A stretch of DNA of 64,000 bases from CALNYS01 sp942490855 (GTDB lineage: Bacteria; Planctomycetota; Phycisphaerae; Phycisphaerales; UBA1924). The notes beneath the pieces are model-generated. The model made no database searches, was not told the origin of the DNA, and saw only the letters and a program-made list of their open reading frames with translations. The DNA lies in NCBI GenBank assembly GCA_942490855.1, contig CALNYS010000001.1, positions 1 to 64,000 on the forward strand. The letters are read 5' to 3'. This document shows positions 18,369 to 27,185 of this stretch, piece by piece (the stretch's first letter is position 1; every line of letters starts with the position of its first letter). The translations under genes were made by a program, and so were the position numbers.

Positions 18369-18851
18369 GTGAGCGAGCCGCAGACACCCCAGACGCAGAC
18401 GAAAGCCCCGCGGGTCCTCGCGGTCGCCTCGGGCGGGGGGCACTGGGTGCAGCTCCAGCGCCTGCGCCCGGCGTTCGAAGGGTGCGACGTCGCGTACGTC
18501 ACCGTCAACAGCGCGTACCGGTCGGACGTGGAGGGCGAGCGGTTCTACACGATCACCGACGCGACGCGCTGGAACAAATTCAAGCTGATCGCGATGGCCG
18601 CCCAGCTCGTGTGGATCGTGCTGCGTGAGCGCCCCGACGTCGTGATCTCGACGGGCGCCGCCCCCGGGTACTTCGCGATCCGCCTCGCACGGGCGATGGG
18701 CGCGCGCGCGGTGTGGCTCGATTCGATCGCGAACGTCGAGCAGCTCTCGATGGCCGGCGTGAAGGTCGGGCGCCACGCGGATCTCTGGCTGACGCAGTGG
18801 TCGCACCTGGCGCGGGCGGACGGCCCGCGTTTCGAGGGAGCCGTGCTGTGA
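18369..18851 (+). CDS. PssD/Alg14-like glycosyltransferase subunit
   Basis: A 160-residue protein corresponding to the N-terminal half of a split GT-B enzyme. It has the glycine-rich ASGGGHWVQLQRL, the STGAAPGYFAI loop and WLDSIANVEQLSMAG, all typical of Alg14/PssD proteins that anchor and activate their catalytic partner. GTG 18369 is chosen because GGAGGAG lies upstream; the frame is open further 5' but Arg-rich and unlike the family. It overlaps by four bases with the PssE-like gene, its obligate partner. The pair would transfer a sugar such as glucuronate or GlcNAc to the lipid-linked intermediate. Confidence 0.85.
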   Translation: MSEPQTPQTQTKAPRVLAVASGGGHWVQLQRLRPAFEGCDVAYVTVNSAYRSDVEGERFYTITDATRWNKFKLIAMAAQLVWIVLRERPDVVISTGAAPGYFAIRLARAMGARAVWLDSIANVEQLSMAGVKVGRHADLWLTQWSHLARADGPRFEGAVL

Positions 18852-19339
18852 TCTTCGTGACCGTCGGAGCGCAGATGCCCTTTGACCGCCTCGTCCGCGG
18901 CGTGGACGAGTGGGCCGGTGCGCACGCGCGCGGCGACGTCTTCGCCCAGATCGGGACGACCGAGTACCAGCCCCGCACGATCGAATGGTCCGCGTTCCTC
19001 GACCCCCCGGCGTTCCGCGAGCGGATCGAGCGGGCCGCGGTCATCGTCGCCCACGCCGGGATGGGGTCGATCCTCACCGCGCTCCAGTGCGGCAAGCCTA
19101 TCCTCGTGATGCCGCGTCGCGGCGACCTCCGCGAAACCCGCAACGATCACCAGGTCGCGACGGCCGAGCGCTTCAAGGCCCTCGGGCGCGTCAGCGTCGC
19201 GATGGACGAATCCGAACTCCCGGGCCGACTCGACGAGCTCCACGCGCTCGCCGCGACCGACCCCATCAGCCCGCACGCCTCGCCCGAGCTCCTCGGCGCG
19301 CTCAAGCGGTTTATTCACGCCGAAGGGAAGACCCCGTGA
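18848..19339 (+). CDS. PssE/Alg13-like glycosyltransferase subunit
   Basis: A 163-residue partner of the upstream gene, equal to the donor-binding C-terminal half of a GT28-type enzyme. The start IFVTVGAQMPFDRLVRGV, the AAVIVAHAGMGSILTAL segment and the KPILVMPRRGDLRETRNDHQ loop are diagnostic for Alg13/PssE. Start GTG 18848 overlaps the PssD-like stop, so the two subunits should be made in equal amounts. Its stop lies 2 bases before the ATG of the sugar dehydrogenase, which may supply a uronic-acid donor. Confidence 0.87.
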   Translation: MIFVTVGAQMPFDRLVRGVDEWAGAHARGDVFAQIGTTEYQPRTIEWSAFLDPPAFRERIERAAVIVAHAGMGSILTALQCGKPILVMPRRGDLRETRNDHQVATAERFKALGRVSVAMDESELPGRLDELHALAATDPISPHASPELLGALKRFIHAEGKTP

Positions 19340-19341
19340 CC

Positions 19342-20709
19342 ATGACCACCAACGCCGCGACCTACGACCTCCTGAAGGAGAAGATCGAGACCAACACCGC
19401 CCTTGTCGGCGTGATCGGCCTCGGCTACGTGGGCCTGCCCCTCGCGCACGCGATGCACCAGGGCGGGCTCCCCGTGCTGGGCTTCGACGTGGATCAGTCC
19501 AAGATCGACAAGCTCGCGACGGGGGAGAACTACCTCAAGCACCTCGGCGCACAGATGACGACGACGCTGTCAGATTCCGATCGCTTCACGGCGACGAACG
19601 ACTTCTCGCGCCTGAGCGAGTGCGACGCGGTGATCGTCGCGGTGCCCACCCCGCTGGGGTCGCACCACGAGCCCGACCTGTCCTACGTGCTGGGCTCGGC
19701 GCGGGACATCGGGCGCTCGCTGCGCCCGGGTCAGCTCGTGTCGCTCGAATCGACGACGTACCCCGGGACGACGCGGGGCGATTTCCTCCCCGCGCTCCTC
19801 GACGAGGCGCGCAAGCACGCGCCGGGCGGGGCGAAGGACATCACCGTCGGCGAGAACCTCTTTGTCGCCTTCTCGCCCGAGCGCGAGGACCCGGGGCGCA
19901 AGGACCACGACACCACGACGATCCCAAAGCTGGTGGGGGGGCTCGACGACCGCTCCACGGAGCTGGCCACACTGCTCTACTCGAAGGCTGTCAAGCAGGC
20001 GATCGCCGTCAAGAGCGCCGAGGTCGCCGAGGCGGCGAAGCTGCTCGAGAACATCTTCCGAGCCGTGAACATCGCGCTCGTCAACGAGATGAAGACGGTG
20101 CTGACCGATCTCGGCGTTGACGTGTGGGACGTGGTCGAGGCGGCGTCCACCAAGCCCTTCGGTTTCATGCCCTTCTACCCCGGCCCCGGGCTGGGCGGGC
20201 ACTGCATCCCGATCGACCCGTACTACCTCACGTGGAAAGCCAAGGAGGTCGGGCGCCCGACGCGGTTCATCGAGCTCGCGGGCGAGGTCAACACGCAGAT
20301 GCCCGAGTACGTCGTGCAGCGCGTGGGGCTGGCTCTCAACGACGCCGGAAAGTCCGTCAAGGGCTCGCGCATCCTCGTGCTGGGCCTGGCGTACAAGGCG
20401 AACGTGGACGACACGCGCGAATCGCCCAGCTTCGAGCTCATCCACAAGCTCCGCGCCCTCGGGGCGGACGTCGCGTACTCCGACCCGCATGTGCCCCAGA
20501 CCGTCCCGGTGCGCAAGCACGATCTCGGGATGACGTCGGTCGATCTCACCCCGGATGCCCTCAAGAGCTACGACGCGGTGCTGGTCTCGACGGCGCACGA
20601 CGCGTTCAACTGGGACGACGTCGCGCAGCACTCCAAACTTGTCATCGACACCCGCAACGCGCTCAAGAACCACCAGGACGCCATGGGCGCCCGGCTCGTG
20701 AAAGCCTGA
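19342..20709 (+). CDS. Nucleotide-sugar dehydrogenase (UDP-Glc/UDP-HexNAc type)
   Basis: A 455-residue NAD-dependent enzyme that oxidises a UDP-sugar twice at C6 to the uronate. VIGLGYVGLPLA at the N-terminus binds NAD. The mid-domain has ESTTYPGTT and AFSPEREDPG. The catalytic cysteine lies in PGLGGHCIPIDPYYL, and the C-terminal domain has VLGLAYKANVDDTRESPS. The sequence looks closer to the TviB/WecC type (UDP-HexNAc) than to UDP-glucose dehydrogenase, but substrate choice is uncertain. A GTG at 19336 two codons earlier is an alternative start. It implies that the polymer contains an acidic sugar. Confidence 0.92.
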   Translation: MTTNAATYDLLKEKIETNTALVGVIGLGYVGLPLAHAMHQGGLPVLGFDVDQSKIDKLATGENYLKHLGAQMTTTLSDSDRFTATNDFSRLSECDAVIVAVPTPLGSHHEPDLSYVLGSARDIGRSLRPGQLVSLESTTYPGTTRGDFLPALLDEARKHAPGGAKDITVGENLFVAFSPEREDPGRKDHDTTTIPKLVGGLDDRSTELATLLYSKAVKQAIAVKSAEVAEAAKLLENIFRAVNIALVNEMKTVLTDLGVDVWDVVEAASTKPFGFMPFYPGPGLGGHCIPIDPYYLTWKAKEVGRPTRFIELAGEVNTQMPEYVVQRVGLALNDAGKSVKGSRILVLGLAYKANVDDTRESPSFELIHKLRALGADVAYSDPHVPQTVPVRKHDLGMTSVDLTPDALKSYDAVLVSTAHDAFNWDDVAQHSKLVIDTRNALKNHQDAMGARLVKA

Positions 20710-20715
20710 TCCCGA

Positions 20716-21939
20716 GTGACCGCCGCCATGACCCAGCCCGCCCCCACGCCCACGACGACCGCGCCCGCACGGCGCGAGTTCGACGGCGTGATCTGTTTCG
20801 GCGGCGAGGACTGGTGGTACCACAACCGCGGGCACTACGACATGCAGATGATGCGCGAGCTCTCCGCGCACGTGCCCGTGCTCTACGTCAACTCCATCGG
20901 GATGCGCGTGCCGAAACTCGGCGAGGGCGGGATGTTCTTCAAGCGCGTCGCCCGCAAGCTCAAGAGCTTCCGGCGTGGGTACGTCCCGGTCCGCGACAAC
21001 TTCTCCGTCGTCAGCCCCTTCTCGATCCCCGGCAAGCTCGGGCGCGCCCTGAGCAAGGGCACGCTGATCTCGCAGGTGAAATCCGGCGCGAAGAAGATGG
21101 GCATCACGAAGCCGCTGGTGTGGATCAACTGCCCGCCGGGCGCCGAGGCGCTCGACGCGCTCGACGCCGCGGGGCTCGTCTACCAGCGCACCGACCGGTA
21201 CGAGGACTTCGACGGCGTGGACCGCGAGCTGATCGCGGGGTACGACCGCCGCCTCAAGAGCGAGGCCGACCTGACGCTCTTCTGCGCGTCGCTGCTCTTC
21301 GAGAACGAACGCGACCAGTGCGCCCGGGCGCGGTTCATCGACCACGGCGCCGACACCGAGCGCTTCGAGCGGGCCGGGCGCGACCCGTCGGACCCCGCGG
21401 ACGTCGCGCCGATCGGGCGCCCGCGCGTCGGGTTCATCGGCGGGATCGACGCGCACACGTTCTGGCCCGAGATGTTCGAAGAGGTCGTGCGCGCGATGCC
21501 CGACGTCGAGTTCGTCATGGTGGGCGCCAAGACGCTCCCGGACGAGTGGTGCGACGTCCCTCACGCGCATTTCCTCGGGCAGAAGGACTACGCCGACGTG
21601 CCGCAGTACATGGCGGCGTGCGACGTGCTGGTCATGCCCTGGAACCGCTCGGAGTGGATCAAGGCGTGCAACCCGATCAAGCTCAAGGAATACCTCGCGG
21701 TCGGGCGCCCCATCGTCACGACCAGCTTCCACGAGCTGCAGAACTACAAAGGGCTGGTGCGGGTCGCCGACGACGCCGAGGCGTTCGTCGCGGCGATCCG
21801 CGCGGCGCTCACCGAGCCCTTCGACCCAACGCCGGGACGCGACCGCGTCCGCGCCGCCACCTGGACCTCGCGGGGCGACGACGCCCTGCGCGAACTCGCC
21901 GACCTCGGCGTCGTACCACCCAACGGGGACACCCCATGA
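20716..21939 (+). CDS. Glycosyltransferase, GT-B fold (GT4-like)
   Basis: A 407-residue protein; GTG 20716 or ATG 20728 may start it. After a Thr/Pro-rich N-terminus comes DGVICFGGEDWWYHNRGHYDM, a motif seen in exopolysaccharide-locus glycosyltransferases. The C-terminal half has RVGFIGGIDAHTFWPEM, FVMVGAKTLPDEW and VLVMPWNRSEWIKACNPIKL, followed by KEYLAVGRPIVTT, the donor-binding region of GT-B enzymes. No membrane segment. Its stop overlaps the start of the RmlC-like gene. Donor and acceptor are unknown. Confidence 0.8.
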   Translation: MTAAMTQPAPTPTTTAPARREFDGVICFGGEDWWYHNRGHYDMQMMRELSAHVPVLYVNSIGMRVPKLGEGGMFFKRVARKLKSFRRGYVPVRDNFSVVSPFSIPGKLGRALSKGTLISQVKSGAKKMGITKPLVWINCPPGAEALDALDAAGLVYQRTDRYEDFDGVDRELIAGYDRRLKSEADLTLFCASLLFENERDQCARARFIDHGADTERFERAGRDPSDPADVAPIGRPRVGFIGGIDAHTFWPEMFEEVVRAMPDVEFVMVGAKTLPDEWCDVPHAHFLGQKDYADVPQYMAACDVLVMPWNRSEWIKACNPIKLKEYLAVGRPIVTTSFHELQNYKGLVRVADDAEAFVAAIRAALTEPFDPTPGRDRVRAATWTSRGDDALRELADLGVVPPNGDTP

Positions 21940-22439
21940 TCGCCACGCTCGACATCCGACGCCCGATGACCGCCCCGACCCCGCGGGAGGGCTACGAGTA
22001 CGCGCTCGACACCTCCTCGCCCGTCTTCGTGCCCGCGACGTACTTCACCGACGACCGCGGCTACTCCCTCATGAACCAGCTCCAGGGCGTCATGAGCGAC
22101 CGAGGGCAGGTGAACTTCTCGACCCAGCACCCCGGCGTGATCAAGGCGTGGCACCGTCACCACAAGCAGACGGACTTCTGGATGTGCCTGCACGGGCACC
22201 TGAAAGTCGGCGTGTACGACGAAGAAGAGGCCGCCGCGTGGATGCTCGTCATCGGCGAACGCAACCCCGGCACGCTGATCATCCCGCCCCCGCTCTGGCA
22301 CGGCGCCGCGACCGTCGGGGCCGTCCCCGCCGGCCTGCTGTACTACGTCTCGCACGCCTACAACCCCGAAGAACCCGACGAGGACCGCCGCCCGCACGAT
22401 TCGGTCGAGGGGTTCCCGTGGGAGACCCGCCATGGGTGA
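21936..22439 (+). CDS. RmlC-like cupin, dTDP-4-dehydrorhamnose 3,5-epimerase family
   Basis: A 167-residue cupin. VPATYFTDDRGYSL, then VIKAWHRHHKQTDFW with its His cluster and LHGHLKVGVYD, correspond to the RmlC fold and its catalytic-His region, and LIIPPPLWHG matches the second cupin motif. It could be the missing epimerase of the rhamnose pathway (rfbB, rfbD and rmlA are all in the window), but it is divergent and may act on another nucleotide sugar. ATG 21936 overlaps the glycosyltransferase stop; its own end overlaps the next gene by 8 bases. Confidence 0.7.
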   Translation: MIATLDIRRPMTAPTPREGYEYALDTSSPVFVPATYFTDDRGYSLMNQLQGVMSDRGQVNFSTQHPGVIKAWHRHHKQTDFWMCLHGHLKVGVYDEEEAAAWMLVIGERNPGTLIIPPPLWHGAATVGAVPAGLLYYVSHAYNPEEPDEDRRPHDSVEGFPWETRHG

Positions 22440-23370
22440 ACGCGCGTCCAACCCGGACGCGCGGGAGGAGAGACCGTCCGTCGGCGCCTGCGTGCTGCTC
22501 GCGGGCGCGATCAAGCCCTCCCCGCTGGTCGAGGCCGCGGGGTTCTCGACGCTCGATTTCCTGATCGGCCCGGACACCACCCTCCTCGACGAGTGGGGGA
22601 TGCGTCTGATCGAGATGGGGATCGAGGGATCCCGCGTCATGGCCGTCCACGGGGCGAACGTGCCCTCGCCCACCGCGACGCCGGGCACGATCGCGATGCG
22701 CATCCGGCGCGAACGCGACCACCTGCGCGGGCCGGCCGGCGCCGCCCGCGACGCCGCGGCCGAGATCCCCGGGCACGAGGCCCTGCTGATCGCCGAGGCC
22801 AAACGCCACCCCGGCATGACGCTGGCGCCCCTCTTCCGGGCCTGGCACGACACCGACGCGGACATTGTGGTCGCCCGCAACCCGAGCGGGGCGCCCGCCG
22901 GGCTCTACATCGCCCGGACAGAGCTTCTCGAACTCATCCCCAAGCGTGGGTTTATGGACCTCAAAGAGCAGTGGCTGGGCAAGGCCCTCGCGGGCGGGGC
23001 GCGGGTGATCGTGGTCGATCTGCCCGAGCCCGGGACGATGCCGGTGCGGATCCTGCCGCAGTATCTGCGCGTGGCGCTAGGGGCCGGGGTGTTCGATTCC
23101 TTCGAGACGGGTCTGGTGGACCCGGGGCGCCCGCGCCGCTCGCTGGTGTCCCCCGGGGCGACGATCGACCCGTCGGCAGACCTCTTAGATGCTGTTGTGA
23201 TGGAGGGGGCGAGCGTCGGCGCGGGCGCCCTGGTGGTGCGATCCGTCGTTTGCCCGGGTGCGCGGGTCGAGCCGGGGGGCGAACTGGTCGATGCAGTGAT
23301 GACCGAGAACGGGAAACGTTCCGATAAGATGTTCGCGGGGACCGCGGCCGCAAGGCGGGGCTGGAGATGA
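22432..23370 (+). CDS. Degenerate sugar-nucleotidyltransferase-like protein next to the exosortase
   Basis: A 312-residue protein with the overall plan of a sugar-phosphate nucleotidyltransferase. The N-terminal part starts ACVLLAGAIKPSPLVEAAG where active enzymes have GGxGxRL, so the nucleotide-binding loop is altered and catalysis is doubtful. The centre has AWHDTDADIVVARN and GLYIARTELLELIPKRGFMDLKEQ (not in one block). The C-terminus is a short left-handed beta helix (ATIDPSADLLDAVVMEGASV). It overlaps the cupin by 8 bases and the exosortase by 4, so its product is likely needed together with them. A regulatory or scaffolding role is a guess. Confidence 0.6.
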   Translation: MGERASNPDAREERPSVGACVLLAGAIKPSPLVEAAGFSTLDFLIGPDTTLLDEWGMRLIEMGIEGSRVMAVHGANVPSPTATPGTIAMRIRRERDHLRGPAGAARDAAAEIPGHEALLIAEAKRHPGMTLAPLFRAWHDTDADIVVARNPSGAPAGLYIARTELLELIPKRGFMDLKEQWLGKALAGGARVIVVDLPEPGTMPVRILPQYLRVALGAGVFDSFETGLVDPGRPRRSLVSPGATIDPSADLLDAVVMEGASVGAGALVVRSVVCPGARVEPGGELVDAVMTENGKRSDKMFAGTAAARRGWR

Positions 23371-24233
23371 CCGTACGCAGATCATGGAGATTCGTTGACG
23401 GCATGTTGATGGCCGGGCTTGGCGCCCTCGCTGTCGCTGCGTCGTGGACGATCTGGCGAGGGATCTTCGCGTACGCGCTGGCGGACGCCGAGCAGTCGCA
23501 CGTCCTTCTGGCGCCGGTGATCGCCGTCTGGCTGATCTGGGTCCGGCGCGAGCGCCTGCGTCGCACGCGCCCGCAGTGGTCGCTGGCCGGGCCCGCGATC
23601 ATCGCGGGCGGGGTCGGCGCCGCGATGTTCGGCTTCAGCAACGGTCACCTCGCGCTCGAGCACTTCGGCGCGGTGGCGATGTTTATCGGCGCGCTCGTGA
23701 GCATCGCGGGCGTGCAGACGTCCCGGGCGTTCCTGCCCGCGCTCGTCGCCCTCTTCTTCCTGATCCCCGTGCCCGGGATGGTGCGCCAGCAGATCGCGAT
23801 CCCGCTCCAGAACATGACCGCGCTGATCACCAGCGCCGGGCTCGACCTGGTCGGGTTCGACGTCGTCCGCGAGGGGAACGTGATGGTGATCAACGGGCGC
23901 GAGGTCGCGGTCGCCGAGGCGTGCAACGGCATGCGCATGGTGTCGGCGCTCGTGCTCGTGTCCTACGCGTTCGTGTTCTCGACCCCGATGCGCCAGGGCG
24001 TGCGCCTGACGATCCTCCTCGCGAGCCCCATCGTCGCGCTCCTGTGCAACGTCATCCGCCTCGTGCCCGTCGTGCTCTTCTACGGGTACGCGTCGGACTC
24101 GACTGCCGACTTCTTCCACGACATCTCGGGCTGGATCGTCCTGCTGATCGCCCTGGGGATCCTGTGGTCCTTCCTCTCGCTGCTGCGCTGGATCGAGGTC
24201 CCCATCGCCCCCTACGCGGTGGCGCCGGAGTAA
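23367..24233 (+). CDS. Exosortase (membrane transpeptidase-like sorting enzyme)
   Basis: A 288-residue polytopic protein of the exosortase/archaeosortase family with about eight membrane helices. The three conserved active-site residues are all visible: Cys186 in AEACNGMRM, Arg231 in CNVIRLVPV, and His251 in DFFHDISGW. The N-terminal SHVLLAPVIAVWLIW segment is also typical. Exosortases cleave C-terminal VPxP/PEP sorting signals of secreted proteins, and four such proteins lie at 33911-37126. It is followed 2 bases later by its EpsI-like partner and lies inside the exopolysaccharide operon, as common for this system. The subtype is not certain. Confidence 0.93.
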   Translation: MTVRRSWRFVDGMLMAGLGALAVAASWTIWRGIFAYALADAEQSHVLLAPVIAVWLIWVRRERLRRTRPQWSLAGPAIIAGGVGAAMFGFSNGHLALEHFGAVAMFIGALVSIAGVQTSRAFLPALVALFFLIPVPGMVRQQIAIPLQNMTALITSAGLDLVGFDVVREGNVMVINGREVAVAEACNGMRMVSALVLVSYAFVFSTPMRQGVRLTILLASPIVALLCNVIRLVPVVLFYGYASDSTADFFHDISGWIVLLIALGILWSFLSLLRWIEVPIAPYAVAPE

Positions 24234-24235
24234 CC

Positions 24236-24937
24236 ATGAGCTCGCTGACGAACAACCCGCTCGGGAACTGGCTGGCGCCGGGGCTGAGCGCGCTCCTCCT
24301 GCTCGCGACGGTCGCGTTCGGGCTGGTGGGCGTCGAGGGCGGCGGGACGGCCGACGCGTTCCACGACCGCGTGCGCACCACCATGGAAGCTGTCCCGTAC
24401 AAGATCGACCGCTGGGTCGGCTCGGACGTGGAGGCGGCCGCGGCCGCGACGCGCCTGCTGCGCCCCGTCAAGCTCATGCAGCGCCGCTACACCGACCCCG
24501 CGACCGGGCGGAGCTTCAACCTCCTGATGGTCTACTGCGGCGACACCCGCGACATGCTCGGGCACTACCCGCCCAATTGCTACCCCGCCCACGGGTGGAA
24601 GACCAAGGGCGACGCGCCCGCGACCTTCCAGCTCGAGGGCATGAGCTTCCCCGCGACGGAGTACGCCTTCTCGCGCTCGGTCGTCGGGGTCGATCAGACC
24701 CTCGGCGTCTTCAACTTCTTCGCGCTCCCGAGCGGCACCGACCGCCTGGTGGCGACGATGGACGCGGTCAACCGCGCCTCGCAGACGCGCTCGGGCGTGA
24801 AGCTCGGCGCGGCGCAGATCCAACTCCTGTTCGACGATTCGTACACCCCCGCCGAACGAGCCGAGGTCCGGGCCAGCGTGCTGGCCGCCCTGACGCCTGT
24901 TATCGAGACGATCACCGCCGGAGCCGACGATGAGTGA
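24236..24937 (+). CDS. Exosortase-associated EpsI family protein
   Basis: A 233-residue protein with one N-terminal membrane segment (residues 12-30) and a periplasmic domain. The stretch FNLLMVYCGDTRDMLGH followed by YPPNCYPAHGW is the hallmark of EpsI proteins, which often sit next to exosortases or are fused to them. ATG 24236 is two bases after the exosortase stop. Its last eight bases overlap the Wzc-like gene, tying exosortase function to polysaccharide chain-length control. The biochemical role of EpsI is not established. Confidence 0.9.
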   Translation: MSSLTNNPLGNWLAPGLSALLLLATVAFGLVGVEGGGTADAFHDRVRTTMEAVPYKIDRWVGSDVEAAAAATRLLRPVKLMQRRYTDPATGRSFNLLMVYCGDTRDMLGHYPPNCYPAHGWKTKGDAPATFQLEGMSFPATEYAFSRSVVGVDQTLGVFNFFALPSGTDRLVATMDAVNRASQTRSGVKLGAAQIQLLFDDSYTPAERAEVRASVLAALTPVIETITAGADDE

Positions 24938-27185
24938 GAACTTCAATTACGACGACATCGGTTTCGAGCCCGGCTTCGCCTCGTTCGACGGCGACGCGCA
25001 CGAGGCCAAGCACACCAACCCGCTGACCTTCGTCCACCGTCGCCTGCGCGGGCGCTACCGGTACGCGATCCCGCTGGCCCTCATCCTCGCGATCCCGGCG
25101 GCCGTCATGGGCTTCATGGCCGTCAAGCCCGAGTTCCAGAGCACGGGGCTGATCCAGGTCCGCCCGTCGCAGCCGCGCGTGCTGTACTCGACGGAAGAGA
25201 ACGAGGTCCCGCCGCTGTTCGACTCGCTCGTGCGCGCCCAGGTGAGCTTCCTGCAGAGCCGGCGCGTGCTCGACCTCGCGGTGGCGAACCCGCGCCTCCA
25301 GAACGCCGGGTGGCCGTCCGGGCCCGCGGGCATCGGGAGGCTCCAGCGCAACCTCAGCATCGTGAACACCCGCAGCAGCCAGATCATCAACGTGCTGGTC
25401 ACGGACCAGGAGCCCAAGGCGGCGCAGGCGGCGGTCAACGCGGTCCTCGACGCCTACCAGGAGATCTACGGCGAGCTCGGCGACCTGAACGTCTCGCAGA
25501 AGGAACGCCAGCTCGTTGAACGCGAGGCGACGCTCGACCGCGAGGTCCAGAGCCTGCGCGAGCGGATCTTCCAGATCGCCGACGAGTACGGCGCCGACAC
25601 GCTCGACCGCCTGCACGCGTCGCGCATCGCGGAGATGGAACGCCTCGACGCCGAGCTCTCGGGCCTCAACCTGCTGATCGCCAACGCGCAGCAGCGCGTG
25701 GATTCCTCGAGCGGCGACACCGGCGCGCTGCTCCCGCCGATGGACGCGTCCGAACAGTTCGCGTCCCTCGACCCGCAGCTGGCGTCCCTGCTCCGCGAGG
25801 AGCTGCGTCTCCAGGCGCGTGTCGAGAGCCTCTCGGAACGCTACGGGCCCAACCACCGCGAGATGAAGCGGCTCAACGACACGCTCGGAGAAGTCCGTAA
25901 CGCGATCGACCTGCGCACCCAGACGCTCCTGTCGAGCGGCGGGCCCGCCGACGCGGCGCAGCTCGCCGCGGCCGACCCGGTCGTGGCCCTCGAGCAGCTC
26001 AAGAGCCGCAAGGCGCAGTACGACGCGCTGCTCGACCGCACCCGGCGCGAGGCGATCTCGCTGGGACGCAAGATCCTCCAGATCACCTCGCTCACCGAGC
26101 AGGCCAACGAAAAGAAGAAGCTCCTCGACGACACGCGCCAGCGACTCGAGAGCATCCGCGTCGAGTCCACGCACTCCGACGCCGGGCGCGTGATCATCGC
26201 GCAGCGCGGCGACGTGCCCGTCTCGCCCTCCAAGGACCGTCGCCTCCCGCTCGCGGTCGCGGGCGCCGGCATTGGCTTCGGGGTGGGCTTTGGCATCTTC
26301 TTCCTGCTGGGCCTCTCGCAGGACGGCTACCGCTACATCGACGAGCTCGCGGACGTCGACGGCGTCGCGCCGCTGCTGGGCACCCTGCCGGATCTTTCGG
26401 GCGGGGACATCGAGAGCGACGAGCTCGCGGCGCTGTCGGTCCACCACCTGCGCAACGTGCTCCAGCTCCGCGAGGGCAAGAAAGACCGCCTCGTGTACAC
26501 CATCACGAGCGCGACCTCGGGCGATGGGAAGACCAGCCTGACGCTGGCGCTCGGGATGTCCTTTGCCGTCTCAGGGCGCAAGACGCTGCTGCTCGACTCC
26601 GACCTCGTCGGACGCGGGCTCACGCACGAGCTCGGGCTCGACGGCGTCAGCGGGCTGTGCCAGGCGATCGACTCGGGCGTGCTCAACGGCGAGGTCCACG
26701 AGACGCGCGTCGACAACCTCTGGGCGCTCCCGGCGGGGCACGCGGCGGAGTTCGAGCCCGAGCGGCTCTCCCACCGGAACCTCGGGCGCCTGCTCGGCGA
26801 GCTCCGCGAGCAGTACGACATCATCCTGATCGACACCGGCCCGCTGCTCGGCTCGCTCGAAGCGAACCTCGTCGCGGTCCTCTCGGACGCCGTGGTGCTG
26901 ACGATCTCGCGCGGGCGCAGCCCGAAGCTGGTCGACGCCTCGCTCGAACGCCTCAAGCGCCTCGGCGCGCGGTGCGCCGGTCTCGTCTTCAACAAGGCGA
27001 CGGCGCACGACCTCGAGCGCTCGGTCAGCCACTTCTCCTTCCACTCCCAGTCGCTGCGTTCGCAGCCGCGCCAGGACCGCACGCTCGGCAGCGGGCGGTC
27101 GGGGCTGCTGGTGCGTGCGGTGCGGGCCGGCGGGACGCCCGGCCTGCCCGGCGCGGGCGATGAACCGGCTTCCAAGGCGTCGTGA
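24930..27185 (+). CDS. Wzc-like chain-length determinant with C-terminal CpsD/BY-kinase-type ATPase
   Basis: A 751-residue inner-membrane protein. One Wzz-type membrane segment lies near residues 45-65 (YAIPLALILAIPAAVMGFMA). A long periplasmic coiled-coil region (QLVEREATLDREVQSLRERI and similar) runs to about 430, and a second membrane helix is near 445-465. The cytosolic ATPase domain has Walker A SATSGDGKTS near 527-537, Walker A' LLLDSDL near 551, and Walker B DIILIDTGP near 632. BY-kinases normally end in a tyrosine cluster; here the last 40 residues contain no Tyr. It would control polymer length and export with WbaP and Wzy-like partners. It overlaps the WbaP-like gene by four bases. 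Confidence 0.88.
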   Translation: MSENFNYDDIGFEPGFASFDGDAHEAKHTNPLTFVHRRLRGRYRYAIPLALILAIPAAVMGFMAVKPEFQSTGLIQVRPSQPRVLYSTEENEVPPLFDSLVRAQVSFLQSRRVLDLAVANPRLQNAGWPSGPAGIGRLQRNLSIVNTRSSQIINVLVTDQEPKAAQAAVNAVLDAYQEIYGELGDLNVSQKERQLVEREATLDREVQSLRERIFQIADEYGADTLDRLHASRIAEMERLDAELSGLNLLIANAQQRVDSSSGDTGALLPPMDASEQFASLDPQLASLLREELRLQARVESLSERYGPNHREMKRLNDTLGEVRNAIDLRTQTLLSSGGPADAAQLAAADPVVALEQLKSRKAQYDALLDRTRREAISLGRKILQITSLTEQANEKKKLLDDTRQRLESIRVESTHSDAGRVIIAQRGDVPVSPSKDRRLPLAVAGAGIGFGVGFGIFFLLGLSQDGYRYIDELADVDGVAPLLGTLPDLSGGDIESDELAALSVHHLRNVLQLREGKKDRLVYTITSATSGDGKTSLTLALGMSFAVSGRKTLLLDSDLVGRGLTHELGLDGVSGLCQAIDSGVLNGEVHETRVDNLWALPAGHAAEFEPERLSHRNLGRLLGELREQYDIILIDTGPLLGSLEANLVAVLSDAVVLTISRGRSPKLVDASLERLKRLGARCAGLVFNKATAHDLERSVSHFSFHSQSLRSQPRQDRTLGSGRSGLLVRAVRAGGTPGLPGAGDEPASKAS

